DNA of 64,000 nucleotides from Micromonospora yangpuensis. Its GTDB lineage: Bacteria; Actinomycetota; Actinomycetes; Mycobacteriales; Micromonosporaceae. Where the stretch lies: assembly GCF_900091615.1 (NCBI RefSeq), contig NZ_FMIA01000002.1, positions 6,178,501 to 6,242,500 on the forward strand, given 5' to 3'. Position numbers and translations under genes: made by a program. Under the pieces are notes generated by a model that saw only the letters and a list, made by a program, of their open reading frames with translations, made no database searches and had not been told where the DNA came from. This document shows, piece by piece, positions 16,269-24,386 of this stretch (its first letter is position 1; each line of letters starts with the position of its first letter).

Positions 16269-17460
16269 CAACTCGCTACCGATCGGCCGGCGGGTGGCGT
16301 ACTGGAGGGGTCGGCGACACCTGTCGCAGCAGGTGTTCGCCGATCGGCTCGGCAAGTCCAAGAGCTGGGTCGACAAGGTCGAGCGCGGCGTCCGCGCCCT
16401 GGACAAGGTCTCCACCCTCCAGGAGATCGCCACGGTCCTCCGTATTGACACCGCCGTGCTTCTCGGTCGCACCATCCAGCCCGTCGGCGTCATCGCACGG
16501 GCAGACGAGGTCGAGCGGATCCGGGCGGCCCTGTCCCGCTACGAGATCCCCCTCGGCAGGCCGCCGGGCAGTCGTCAGGTCCTGCCCGCCGACCGCCTGG
16601 CCCGGCAGGTGGAGCACGCCTGGACCACGTTCCAGTACGCCCGCTACCCCCACCTGGTCACCCTCCTGCCCGGCCTGTTGGCCGACGCCCAACGCACCCA
16701 CGCCGCCGACCCGGCGGGCGGATGGGTACCACTGGTGCACGCGTACCGTGTCACCGCCGCGCTCCTGGTCAAGCTCGGTGATGCGGGGCTGGCGTGGTTG
16801 GCTGTCGACCGGGCGATGATCGCCGCCACCGGCGACCGGGTCCTCGTCGCCGCCTCCGCCGTGCAACTCGGACAGGTACTGCGCGCCGCCGGACGGGCAC
16901 GAGAGGCGAAGTCGGTGATGCTCGCCGCCGCCTACCGCATCGCCCCACCCGTACCCGAATACGCCCCCGGCCCCGAGCTCTCCCTCTGCGGGACGCTCCT
17001 GATCCAAGCCGCCCTGGCCGCGGCCCGAGACGGCGACGACTCCGCGACCGCCGAACTCCTCGACGAGGCCACCGCGCTGGCCGCCCAGGTCGGCGACGGC
17101 CTGGACCACCACCGGACCGGCTTCGGGCCCACCAGCGTGGCCCTGGCCCGCGCCACGGCAGCGGTCGAGTTGGGCGACGCCGGGCAGGCCATCGTCTGGC
17201 ACCAGAGCGGCATCCGCCGCGACGGCTGGCGCTGGCTGGCCACCGAACACCGCGCCGCGCACCTGATCGACGCCGCCCGCGCCCACCTGCACACCGACGA
17301 CGCATTCTCCGCCGGGCGGCTCCTGGCCGAAGCCGACCGGACCGCACCCGCCGAGGTACGCCACCGACCCGCCGGCCGCGACCTCCTCGGTCAGATCGCC
17401 CGCGACCCCCGCGCCCCGACCACCATCACCCACCTCGCCATCTCGCTCGGAGTCGGCTGA
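16255..17460 (+). CDS. XRE-family regulator with TPR-like domain
   Basis: A 401-residue protein from ATG 16255. The N-terminal helix-turn-helix reads IGRRVAYWRGRRHLSQQVFA then DRLGKSKSWVDKVERG and LDKVSTLQEIATVLRID. About 300 residues of helical repeats follow (VEHAWTTFQYARYPHLVTLL, LLVKLGDAGLAWLAVDRAMI and similar). This is the common actinobacterial helix-turn-helix/TPR architecture, distinct in sequence from the 13.2 kb regulator. Its stop overlaps the next start (TGATG). DNA-binding role is clear; targets are unknown. Confidence 0.88.
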   Translation: MRSADNSLPIGRRVAYWRGRRHLSQQVFADRLGKSKSWVDKVERGVRALDKVSTLQEIATVLRIDTAVLLGRTIQPVGVIARADEVERIRAALSRYEIPLGRPPGSRQVLPADRLARQVEHAWTTFQYARYPHLVTLLPGLLADAQRTHAADPAGGWVPLVHAYRVTAALLVKLGDAGLAWLAVDRAMIAATGDRVLVAASAVQLGQVLRAAGRAREAKSVMLAAAYRIAPPVPEYAPGPELSLCGTLLIQAALAAARDGDDSATAELLDEATALAAQVGDGLDHHRTGFGPTSVALARATAAVELGDAGQAIVWHQSGIRRDGWRWLATEHRAAHLIDAARAHLHTDDAFSAGRLLAEADRTAPAEVRHRPAGRDLLGQIARDPRAPTTITHLAISLGVG

Positions 17461-17684
17461 TGACCGGCCCGTTCCTGAGCCTGGCGCAGATCCACAACCG
17501 GCTGGTCCTCACCGCCCGTCAGGTCCTCCGCCAGCACCAACCAGGGCCAGACCGCCGATGCCCGAGCTGCCGCACGACCGGCTGCCCGATAGCCGACGCC
17601 GCCCGCGACGTCCTACACGCCGCCAGGGAACTACAGCTCTGGCGCACCGCACCCGACTCCGACGACCCACCGCAGCCCCTATGA
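17460..17684 (+). CDS. Small hypothetical protein coupled to the XRE regulator
   Basis: ATG 17460 overlaps the regulator stop. The 74-residue product has a helical N-terminus (SLAQIHNRLVLTARQVLRQH) and a cysteine cluster RRCPSCRTTGCPIADAARDV that could bind a metal. The operon position suggests it works with the regulator. I do not recognise a family. Confidence 0.6.
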   Translation: MTGPFLSLAQIHNRLVLTARQVLRQHQPGPDRRCPSCRTTGCPIADAARDVLHAARELQLWRTAPDSDDPPQPL

Positions 17685-17788
17685 CCTCGGCGGATGCCTG
17701 TCCGGACGGTTCCCAGGCACGGAACCCAGCATTCAGTAGACGCAAGAAACGAAGGGGGTTACGATTCATCCGTTGAGGGGGTGAGCGC

Positions 17789-18319
17789 GTGACCGTAGTT
17801 GCTCTCAAGGAAGAGACCTACCTGCCAGAGGACGACCGGGAGGTAGCCAAGGTTCACGACTTCATCAGGGCCCACGAGAGGGCTGGCCGAGGGGCGCTGG
17901 AGCCACGGTATTTCCTGGCCGGAGCCACCCCCGCCGACCGGGTCGAGCTTCCGGCGGAGATCTACGGAGTGCTCCGTCAGGTGGTCGAGGCGCTACAGCA
18001 GGGGCTTGCCGTCACAGTGGCTCCCCGAACTCTGACGCTGACCACCCAACAAGCTGCCGACCTGCTTGGAGTCAGCCGCCCCACGGTGGTCAAACTGCTC
18101 GACGAAGGAAAGATTCCGTTCGAGCGGGTAGGAACCCACCGCAGGGTTCAACTGCCCGACCTCCTTACCTACCGAGAGCAGCGCCGGGCCGAGCAATACG
18201 CCGCCCTGGAAGCCACATCGGTGAGTATCGACGACGAAGAAGACCTCGACGTGACGCTACAACGGCTGAAAGAGTCTCGGCGTGCAATCGCTCGTCGACG
18301 ACGTGGCCTGACAGAATAG
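17789..18319 (+). CDS. Excisionase-fold DNA-binding protein, antitoxin-like (partner toxin lost)
   Basis: The 176-residue protein contains a MerR/excisionase-type helix-turn-helix at about residues 84-135: LTLTTQQAADLLGVSRPTVV, KLLDEGKIPFERVGTHRRVQ and LPDLLTYREQRR. The N-terminal part (PEDDREVAKVHDFIRAHE) and the acidic tail are typical of actinobacterial antitoxins that precede a PIN-domain toxin gene. Five bases after its stop, GTG 18324 opens a frame beginning VFTA, the usual first residues of those PIN toxins. It then diverges and stops after about 23 codons. The toxin therefore seems deleted, leaving an orphan antitoxin. Confidence 0.75.
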   Translation: MTVVALKEETYLPEDDREVAKVHDFIRAHERAGRGALEPRYFLAGATPADRVELPAEIYGVLRQVVEALQQGLAVTVAPRTLTLTTQQAADLLGVSRPTVVKLLDEGKIPFERVGTHRRVQLPDLLTYREQRRAEQYAALEATSVSIDDEEDLDVTLQRLKESRRAIARRRRGLTE

Positions 18320-18373
18320 AGCTGTGTTCACGGCAAGTCCGAGGGTCTGTGAGCGGCGGTCTGCGGGCAGGGT

Positions 18374-18517
18374 CAGCCACGCTCGTCAAGCGTAGGTGAG
18401 TCCGTCGGATCGGTCGCGGGCTTGGCCATCATGAGGGCGCGGTGTAGCTCGACGTGGGTGGCGAATCGGGTCAACGAGGCTGTTCGGAGCCGGTCGGCGT
18501 CGCTCTGAGCCTGTTAC
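18374..18517 (-). pseudogene. C-terminal fragment of an unrecognised gene
   Basis: On the minus strand QAQSDADRLRTASLTRFATH then VELHRALMMAKPATDPTDSP and TLDERG run to a stop at 18374. There is no start or ribosome-binding site upstream and a stop codon at about 18517. Codon use is coding-like, so this looks like the surviving tail of a gene. Confidence 0.3.
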
Positions 18518-18540
18518 GGGCGAGGCTGATCTGGATACCG

Positions 18541-18612
18541 CAGGCTGACCTCGATGGCGCTGCAACGGCTGCGGGAGTCTCGCCACACCATCGCCTGTCG
18601 CAGGATTTCGCT
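18541..18612 (+). pseudogene. Remnant of a second antitoxin tail
   Basis: The DNA reads LQRLRESRHTIACRR in one frame and matches the end of the intact antitoxin-like gene (LQRLKESRRAIARRR at 18256-18300) in both DNA and protein. Only this short tail remains. Confidence 0.4.
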
Positions 18613-18635
18613 CGACTTGAGCGCGTGGTCCCTCG

Positions 18636-18683
18636 GATCTTGGAAGATAACGGCCCCCAGAGGGGCCGTTATCTTCCAAGATC
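18636..18683 (+). promoter_or_regulatory. Perfect 22-bp hairpin upstream of the SMR gene
   Basis: GATCTTGGAAGATAACGGCC (plus CC) and its exact complement form a 22-bp stem with the 4-base loop CAGA, followed by TTTCGAG. It ends 39 bases before the SMR start. It could be a terminator for island transcripts, an attenuator in the SMR leader, or a repeat element. There is no long T-run, so simple termination is not certain. Confidence 0.6.
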
Positions 18684-18722
18684 TTTCGAGTAGCTCGTAC
18701 CAGGAGATCGGAGACGGAGCAC

Positions 18723-19043
18723 GTGGCGTATCTGTTCCTGCTGGGGGCCATCACCTCCGAGGTGATCGGCACCAGCCTGCTCAAGGCGACCCACGGGTTC
18801 ACCCGGCTCTGGCCCACGGTAGGGCTGGTCGTCGCCTACGTCATCGCGTTCGCGCTGCTCGCCCAGGCGGTCAGGACCGTGCCGGTCGGGGTGGCGTACG
18901 CGATGTGGTCCGGGCTCGGCACGGCGGCGATCGTGGCGATCGGGGCCGCCTTTCTCGGTGAGCCGTTGAGCCTGACCAAGGTGGCCGGGGTCGCCCTGAT
19001 CATCGCCGGGGTGGTCATCCTCAACCTCAACTCCGCCCACTGA
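18723..19043 (+). CDS. Small multidrug resistance (SMR) family efflux protein
   Basis: A 106-residue protein with four transmembrane helices and the SMR signature. The conserved membrane glutamate lies in TSEVIGTSLLKAT (about residue 13), and the motif VGVAYAMWSGLGTAAI is in helix 3. Members export quaternary ammonium compounds or guanidinium by proton exchange as antiparallel dimers. The second helix and the W-S-G motif fit the Qac/EmrE type as well as Gdx, so the substrate is undetermined. GTG 18723 has GGAGACGGAG upstream. This gene marks the return to chromosomal composition after the island. Confidence 0.92.
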   Translation: MAYLFLLGAITSEVIGTSLLKATHGFTRLWPTVGLVVAYVIAFALLAQAVRTVPVGVAYAMWSGLGTAAIVAIGAAFLGEPLSLTKVAGVALIIAGVVILNLNSAH

Positions 19044-19087
19044 CCCCGGCGAGCGACGACCACGCGCCGAACCCGGGGACCGACCAC

Positions 19088-19126
19088 GGCCGGGGCACCT
19101 GTTCCCCCGATACAGGTGCCCCGGCC
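19088..19126. terminator. Bidirectional terminator between SMR and MFS genes
   Basis: GGCCGGGGCACCTG and its exact complement form a 14-bp stem with an 11-base loop, centred between the two convergent stop codons. Confidence 0.75.
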
Positions 19127-19138
19127 TGCCCAGAGGGG

Positions 19139-20716
19139 TCAGTGGATGAGGACCGGGGTCGGGGTGTCGGTGTCGTCGAGGAGTTGGGACGGCTGGCGTC
19201 GGCGGGGCAGGAAGAGCGCCGGGACGAAGGTGGCCAGGATGAGCACGAAGCCGACCATGAAGGTGGTGGCGAACGAGTCGGCCACGAACTCCAGGCCCCG
19301 TTGCAGGAGGCCGGGCTCGACCGGGAACTGCTGGGCCAGCTCCGGCTCCCGGGCCACCGCGATGGCCAGGCCGGCCTCGGTGACCGGGGCTCCGGTGGCG
19401 GGGTCCACCACGCCGGGGATGGCCGGGGAGCCGTTCAGCTCGTTGGTGAGGATCACCGACATGAGCGCGGCGCCGACCGAGCCGGCGATCTGCTGGAGGA
19501 TGTTCAGCAGGGTGGAGCCGCGGGCCACCTCGTGGTTCGTCAACGTCTTCAGCGCCGAGGTCATCACCGGCATCATCGTGCCGCCCATGCCCAGCCCCAT
19601 CACGAAGAGCGAACCGCAGAGCAGCCAGTACGACGTGTCGGTGTCGACCTGGGTGAAGGCGAAGAAGCCCGCCGCCAGCAGCACCAGCGCGAACGGGACG
19701 GTGCGGCCGACCGGGATGCGGTCGGCGAGCATGCCGGCGATCGGCATGGTGACCATCGCGCCGAGGCCCTGCGGGGCCATCAGCAGGCCGGCGTCGAGCG
19801 TGGACTCGCCGCGCACCTGGAGGAAGTAGCTCGGGAAGAGCAGCCCGGCCCCCATGAAGGCGACCGTGAAGACGGCGAGCGTGACCGAGGCGACGGTGAG
19901 GTTGCGGTCGCGCAGCAGGCGCAGGTCGAGCAGCGGGTGCCGGGGCTTGAAGGAGTAGAGCACGAAGCCGACCACCAGTGCCCCGCCGACCAGCATCGGC
20001 AGCCACACCTTGGTGTCTTCGAAGGTGCCGGTCTCGGGGAGCGAGGAGACGCCGAACAGGAACAGCGCCAGCCCCGGGGAGAGCATCAGCATGCCGAGGA
20101 AGTCGAACGACTCGGACGGCTCCGGGCTGTCCTGCGGCAGCGCGAGCTGCGCGTAGACCAGGGCGGCGAGGCCGATCGGCAGGTTGATCAGGAAGATCCA
20201 GTGCCAGCTCGCGATGTCGATCAGCCAGCCACCGAGGATCGGGCCACCGATCGGGCCGAGCAGCATCGGGATGCCGAGCACGGCCATCAGGCGTCCGATC
20301 CGCTGCGGGCCGGCCGCCCGGGTCATGATGGTCATGCCGAGCGGCATCAGCATGCCGCCGCCGAGGCCCTGCAACACCCGGTACGTGATGAGCTGGCCGA
20401 TCGAGTCCGCGGTGGCGCAGAGCCCCGAGCCGAGGGTGAACAGCAGCAGCGCGGTCATGTAGAGCCGTTTGGTGCCGAACCGGTCGGCCGCCCAGCCGGT
20501 CAGCGGGATGACCGTGGCCAGCGCCAGGGTGTACCCGGTCATCGTCCAGGCCACCTGGGCGTAGGACGCGCCGAAGTCGGCCTGGAAGGTGGGCAGCGCC
20601 ACGCTGACCACGGTCACGTCGAGAATCGACATGATCGCGCCGAGGACGACCACCCCGGCGATCTTGAGTACGGCGGCGTCGAGTCGATCCGACACCGCCA
20701 CGGGCTGACTGCTCAC
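19139..20716 (-). CDS. MFS multidrug exporter, DHA2 (EmrB/QacA) family
   Basis: A 525-residue, 14-helix drug:proton antiporter. The N-terminal helix carries the family motif IMSILDVTVVSVALPTF (motif D1). Loop 2-3 has GWAADRFGTKRLY (motif A), and helix 5 contains a motif C-like GPIGGPILGGWLIDI. The frame stays open far upstream, but GTG 20716 has AGGAG at good spacing and gives the family N-terminus (SQPVAVSDRLDAAVLKIAGV). It is divergent from the lipid-kinase gene, with about 270 bases between. Likely role is export of antibiotics or dyes across the membrane; no adjacent TetR or MarR regulator is present. Confidence 0.92.
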   Translation of the reverse strand: MSSQPVAVSDRLDAAVLKIAGVVVLGAIMSILDVTVVSVALPTFQADFGASYAQVAWTMTGYTLALATVIPLTGWAADRFGTKRLYMTALLLFTLGSGLCATADSIGQLITYRVLQGLGGGMLMPLGMTIMTRAAGPQRIGRLMAVLGIPMLLGPIGGPILGGWLIDIASWHWIFLINLPIGLAALVYAQLALPQDSPEPSESFDFLGMLMLSPGLALFLFGVSSLPETGTFEDTKVWLPMLVGGALVVGFVLYSFKPRHPLLDLRLLRDRNLTVASVTLAVFTVAFMGAGLLFPSYFLQVRGESTLDAGLLMAPQGLGAMVTMPIAGMLADRIPVGRTVPFALVLLAAGFFAFTQVDTDTSYWLLCGSLFVMGLGMGGTMMPVMTSALKTLTNHEVARGSTLLNILQQIAGSVGAALMSVILTNELNGSPAIPGVVDPATGAPVTEAGLAIAVAREPELAQQFPVEPGLLQRGLEFVADSFATTFMVGFVLILATFVPALFLPRRRQPSQLLDDTDTPTPVLIH

Positions 20717-20989
20717 CGAGTCTCCTGAACAACGCCATCCGGCCGCGTACCCGTTGGCACGCGGCGTCCCCACCGGGCCGGCAGCTACCGGCAACCCTGC
20801 GGAACGATCCCACGACGGTCCGACAACCCGCCCCGCCTTTCCGTCGACCACAACGACGAAATACCTGCTGACAGCTGCCTTGCTGACACCGGGAGTGACC
20901 ACGCTCACAGCTTCCGGACGACAATCGGTCACCGCGGCGGCCGGGTCAGCATCGACCGCACTCGCGGCGCGCCGATAGGGTCGGTGGCC

Positions 20990-21919
20990 ATGCGGACCAA
21001 GCAGGAGCTGAGCGCGACCATCCGGCGGGACCGGCGCGCCGCACTGGTCATCAACGCCCACTCCCGACGCGGCCGTCGGCTCTACGAGCAGGCCCACTCC
21101 CGCCTGGTGGCGGCCGGTTTCGACCTGCTCGGCACGTACCCGGTGGAGAAGCCGGGCGAGCTGGAGCGCAGTCTCACCGAGGCGGTCGGGCTCGGGCCGG
21201 ACCTGCTGGTCGCCGGGGGTGGCGACGGTACGCTCAGCGCCGCCGCCCGGATGCTCGCCCACCGGGACATGGCCCTCGGTCTGCTGCCGCTGGGCACCAC
21301 CAACAACTTCGCCCGTACCGTCGGGGTGCCGCTGGACCTGGACGGGGCCGTCGGTGTGCTCAGCGACGGGAAGGTCATCGACGTCGACCTGGGGATGGCC
21401 GGGGAGATGCCGTTCGCCAACCACGTCGGCATCGGGCTCTCCGCCGACATCATGCGGGCCACCCCGCCGCGCCTGAAGCGGGCCAGCGGTCGGCTCGCGT
21501 ACCCGCTGACCGCCCTGGCGCTGCTGGCCCGGCACCGTCCGTTGCGGGTCACCGTCGAGGCGGCGGGCGCCGAGCACGAGTTCGTCACCCACCAGCTGTA
21601 CGTCGCCAACGGCGGCTTCCAGGCCGGCCGGCCGATCACCGCCGACGCCGACGCCGACGACCGGCTGCTGGTGGCGTACCCGGTGGGTGGGCCGACCCGG
21701 GGTGGGCTGCTGCGGGAGTCGGCGCGCAACGCCACGACCGGCCACCGGCGCACCCTCGGCGAGGATCCGTTCCTGGCCGTCGACGAGTTGTGGGTACGCA
21801 CCGACCGGCCGGCCCGGGTGGAGGTGGACGGCGAGCTGTGCGGGCAGACGCCGATCCGGCTCGGCCTGGCCGCCAACGCGCTGCGGGTGATGGCCGCCGC
21901 CGACAGCCCCGACCGCTGA
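20990..21919 (+). CDS. Diacylglycerol kinase-like lipid kinase
   Basis: A 309-residue DAGK-catalytic-domain protein of the YegS/DgkB/BmrU type. It shows the nucleotide-binding GGGDGTLSAAA (about residue 78), the LPLGTTNNFART motif (about 100-111), and the C-terminal VEVDGELCGQTPI sheet motif. Such kinases phosphorylate diacylglycerol or related lipids at the inner membrane face, feeding phospholipid recycling. ATG 20990 is preferred; GTG 20984 in frame is possible. The gene appears monocistronic. Confidence 0.9.
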   Translation: MRTKQELSATIRRDRRAALVINAHSRRGRRLYEQAHSRLVAAGFDLLGTYPVEKPGELERSLTEAVGLGPDLLVAGGGDGTLSAAARMLAHRDMALGLLPLGTTNNFARTVGVPLDLDGAVGVLSDGKVIDVDLGMAGEMPFANHVGIGLSADIMRATPPRLKRASGRLAYPLTALALLARHRPLRVTVEAAGAEHEFVTHQLYVANGGFQAGRPITADADADDRLLVAYPVGGPTRGGLLRESARNATTGHRRTLGEDPFLAVDELWVRTDRPARVEVDGELCGQTPIRLGLAANALRVMAAADSPDR

Positions 21920-22006
21920 CCCGGCCGACCGGTTCGGGCCCGGGAGGGAACCGGTGCCGCCGCGTCGACGTCCTAGTCACGGGGAGCTGACAAGACGGAG
22001 GACGAG

Positions 22007-22879
22007 ATGCGTGGCAGAGGGTACGTCGTCGGAATGCTGGCCGTGGGCCTCCTGCTCAGCGGATGCGCCGGGCGCACCGACGGGCAGGACGCGCCGGGGG
22101 ACTCGACGGTGGGGTGGGACGTGGGTGAGCCGACCGGGTTGATCGGCTCGTGGACGGTGACCGGCCTGGACGGGGCCGAACCGATCCTGCGGCTCGCCCC
22201 TGACGATCTGTCCGTCTTCGAGGACTGCGGGGTACGTCTCGGCCAGTGGCGGGCCCACCCCGACGGGCTCTTCGTGGCCAGTGTCTCCGGCGGCCTCGCC
22301 ACCAGCAGGAGCGCCGGTGGTGAGTGCGCCGGTGAGACCGAGACCCCGGACTGGCTGGCCCGGGTCACCGGCTTCCGTACCGACGGTGACCAGCGGGTCC
22401 TCCTGGACGAGCAGGATCAGCAGGTGGCCCGGCTGCGGCCCGGTGCCCGCCCCAGCGCGCCGCCGGAGATGTCGGCCGAGCAGGCGGCCCCGCCGGTCGT
22501 GACCGACCAGGCGCGGCGTGACCTCGGGCCGGTCAAGGAGTTGCCGGCGGCGCTCACCGCGCCGGCCCGGGACGCGGTGCTGGGCCGGTGGGCGCCGGCC
22601 GACGGTGCCCGGGGTGGTCCCCGCGCGGCGCACGTGGAGTTGCGCGCCGACGGTGACTGGCGTGGCTCGGACGGCTGCAACGGCCAGGGTGGACGCTGGG
22701 TGCTCGGCTCGGGTGGTGCCTTCCTGGCCAGCAGCGGGCCGAGCACGTTGATCGGCTGCGACAACGTACCGGTGGGGTCCTGGCTCGACGGCGCGCGACG
22801 GATCGGGCTCGACGGCGCGGTCCTGGTGCTCTTCGACGCCCAGGGGGCGGAGACCGCCCGCCTGCACCGCGCCAGCTGA
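22007..22879 (+). CDS. META-domain lipoprotein
   Basis: A 290-residue lipoprotein with a signal peptide ending in the lipobox LLSGC (Cys about residue 20). Two homologous halves are visible. The first is GLIGSWTVTGLDG...LSVFEDCGVRLGQWRAHPDG. The second (about 185-285) is VLGRWAPADG...VELRADGDWRGSDGCNGQGG, which has the DGCN-type motif of META/HslJ domains. The fold is a small beta-barrel found in periplasmic or surface proteins; in E. coli HslJ is linked to novobiocin resistance, but a function here is unknown. GACAAGACGGAGGACGAG precedes the ATG. Confidence 0.8.
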   Translation: MRGRGYVVGMLAVGLLLSGCAGRTDGQDAPGDSTVGWDVGEPTGLIGSWTVTGLDGAEPILRLAPDDLSVFEDCGVRLGQWRAHPDGLFVASVSGGLATSRSAGGECAGETETPDWLARVTGFRTDGDQRVLLDEQDQQVARLRPGARPSAPPEMSAEQAAPPVVTDQARRDLGPVKELPAALTAPARDAVLGRWAPADGARGGPRAAHVELRADGDWRGSDGCNGQGGRWVLGSGGAFLASSGPSTLIGCDNVPVGSWLDGARRIGLDGAVLVLFDAQGAETARLHRAS

Positions 22880-22910
22880 GCGCCCGACCGCACCGCGCCA
22901 GCTGAGCGGG

Positions 22911-22941
22911 TTGACGTCAACCTCGGTTGAGTTCCTAGCGT
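22911..22941 (+). promoter_or_regulatory. MerR-type promoter upstream of the FMN reductase gene
   Basis: TTGACG at 22911 and TAGCGT at 22936 are 19 bases apart, the overlong spacing that MerR-family activators correct. The spacer carries the dyad TCAACCTCGGTTGA (22917-22930). No MerR gene is nearby, so the regulator would act in trans. Confidence 0.55.
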
Positions 22942-22977
22942 CGTTCTGGTCAGCACCACCGACCAGAGGGAGCACCC

Positions 22978-23511
22978 ATGACCAGTCGACCGCTGCACGT
23001 CGCCGTCCTGCTCGGCAGCGTCCGACCGGGCCGGTTCGGGCCCGTCGTCGGCAGCTGGTTCGCCGACCGGGTCGAGGGCCGGGACGATCTCACCGTCGAC
23101 CTGGTCGACCTGGCCGTCCCGGAGCAGCTCACCGCGCGACTGGCTGCCGCCGACGCGTTCGTGGTGGTGACCCCGGAGTACAACCACAGCTACCCGGGCC
23201 GGCTCAAGGAGGTCATCGACGCGCACTTCGTCGAGTGGCAGGCCAGACCGGTGGGCTTCGTCTCGTACGGCGGGCTCTCCGGTGGCCTGCGCGCGGTCGA
23301 GCACCTGCGGGCGGTCTTCGCCGAGCTGCAGGCGGTAACCATCCGGGAGACCGTCAGCTTCCACGGGGGGTCGCAGCGGTTCACCGCCGAGGGCCAGCCC
23401 CACGACCGGGCCGACTGCGACGCCGCCGCATACCGGCTGCTCGACCAGCTCGCCTGGTGGGGACACGCGCTGCGGGACGCCCGCGCCGCCCGACCGTACG
23501 CGGCTGCCTGA
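22978..23511 (+). CDS. NADPH-dependent FMN reductase family protein
   Basis: A 177-residue flavodoxin-like reductase. The phosphate-binding loop is LLGSVRPGRFGPVVGSWF (residues about 11-28), and the flavin-contacting motif VVVTPEYNHSYPGRLKEVID lies at about 61-80, followed by PVGFVSYGGLSGGLRAVEHL. This is the NAD(P)H:FMN/quinone oxidoreductase group (SsuE/ArsH-like, PF03358). It probably reduces flavin, quinones or nitro compounds in the cytosol. A MerR-type promoter upstream suggests induction by a chemical or redox stress. Confidence 0.9.
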   Translation: MTSRPLHVAVLLGSVRPGRFGPVVGSWFADRVEGRDDLTVDLVDLAVPEQLTARLAAADAFVVVTPEYNHSYPGRLKEVIDAHFVEWQARPVGFVSYGGLSGGLRAVEHLRAVFAELQAVTIRETVSFHGGSQRFTAEGQPHDRADCDAAAYRLLDQLAWWGHALRDARAARPYAAA

Positions 23512-23558
23512 GTCACCGGTCAGCGGCGAAGTTGCGCTGACCAGGTAAGAATGGCGAC

Positions 23559-24296
23559 ATGCCGAGATCCCGCCGTCAACCAAGCAGGCCGCAGGCGATG
23601 CTCACCGCGGTGGTGGGCGTCGGGATGCTGATCGCCGGAGCGGTGCAGTTCGTCGGCAACGGCTTCAGTTCGTTCGGTCTGATCTGGGTGGTGATCCTGC
23701 TGGCCGTCATCGCCCGGGCCGTGTCGGCCGCGCTGCCCGGCCGCGGCGACCGGCCGACCGTCGACGGGCCACACCGGTCGGAGTTCGAGACGGCTGGTCG
23801 GCCGGGTCCCGGTGAGCCCGGCCGGCCCGGCGAGGTCGCCCCGGGCCCCGACGGCACGAGGGGTTTCGGCGGTGCCGGCCTCGGCGGGACCGACCCGGGC
23901 CGGGACGTCACGACGGGTCCGGTCCGTCGACCGAGCGTCGCCGACAGCTACGTCAGCCCGGTCCAGGAGACCGGCTCCGCCTGGTCCCGGCTCTTCCGCC
24001 GGGGCGACCGGGCCGATCAGGACCGTCGGGCCGCCCGGCCGACCGGTGACCGGCCGGACCGCCGGGACGACCGGCGGCGCGTCCAGTCGAGCCGGGTGAG
24101 TGCCCTGGTCGGCGCGGCCGTCGGGGTGGTCGTGCTGGTCGTCGGGGTGAACGTGCTGCGCGACTTCAGCCAGTTCGGGCCGTTCGCCGCCTTCGGCGAG
24201 CGGGCCGATTCGTTCGTCGTCCTCTGGGTAGTGGTCGGGGTGAGCGTCATCGGCTTCAACCTCTGGTCGGCCTTCGCCCGCCGGGACCGCGACTGA
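23559..24296 (+). CDS. Four-helix membrane protein with long charged central loop
   Basis: The 245-residue protein has two pairs of transmembrane helices. TM1-2 (about residues 14-55: LTAVVGVGMLIAGAVQFVGN and GLIWVVILLAVIARAVSAAL) and TM3-4 (about 183-235: ALVGAAVGVVVLVVGVNVL and SFVVLWVVVGVSVIGFNLW) look like copies of one unit. Both have the F-x-x-F-G/S...LIWVV/VLWVV pattern. The loop between them (about 60-180) is hydrophilic and rich in Gly, Arg, Pro and Asp. No known family is recognised; internal duplication is the main clue. Confidence 0.75.
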   Translation: MPRSRRQPSRPQAMLTAVVGVGMLIAGAVQFVGNGFSSFGLIWVVILLAVIARAVSAALPGRGDRPTVDGPHRSEFETAGRPGPGEPGRPGEVAPGPDGTRGFGGAGLGGTDPGRDVTTGPVRRPSVADSYVSPVQETGSAWSRLFRRGDRADQDRRAARPTGDRPDRRDDRRRVQSSRVSALVGAAVGVVVLVVGVNVLRDFSQFGPFAAFGERADSFVVLWVVVGVSVIGFNLWSAFARRDRD

Positions 24297-24386
24297 GGCG
24301 GACCGCCCGGAGCAGCCGGAACGCCGTCGACGCCGGCCCCCGGGACCGGGGCGGCGTCGACCGCGCGCCTCAGCGCCGTACGAGGG

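Noticed and set aside
18600..18722. Guanidine-II (mini-ykkC) riboswitch before the SMR gene
   Set aside because: The class needs two short hairpins with ACGR loops; here there is one long perfect stem with loop CAGA.
20717..21745. Upstream extension of the MFS exporter frame across the lipid-kinase gene
   Set aside because: It would read antisense through a well supported kinase gene; GTG 20716 has a good ribosome-binding site and the family N-terminus.
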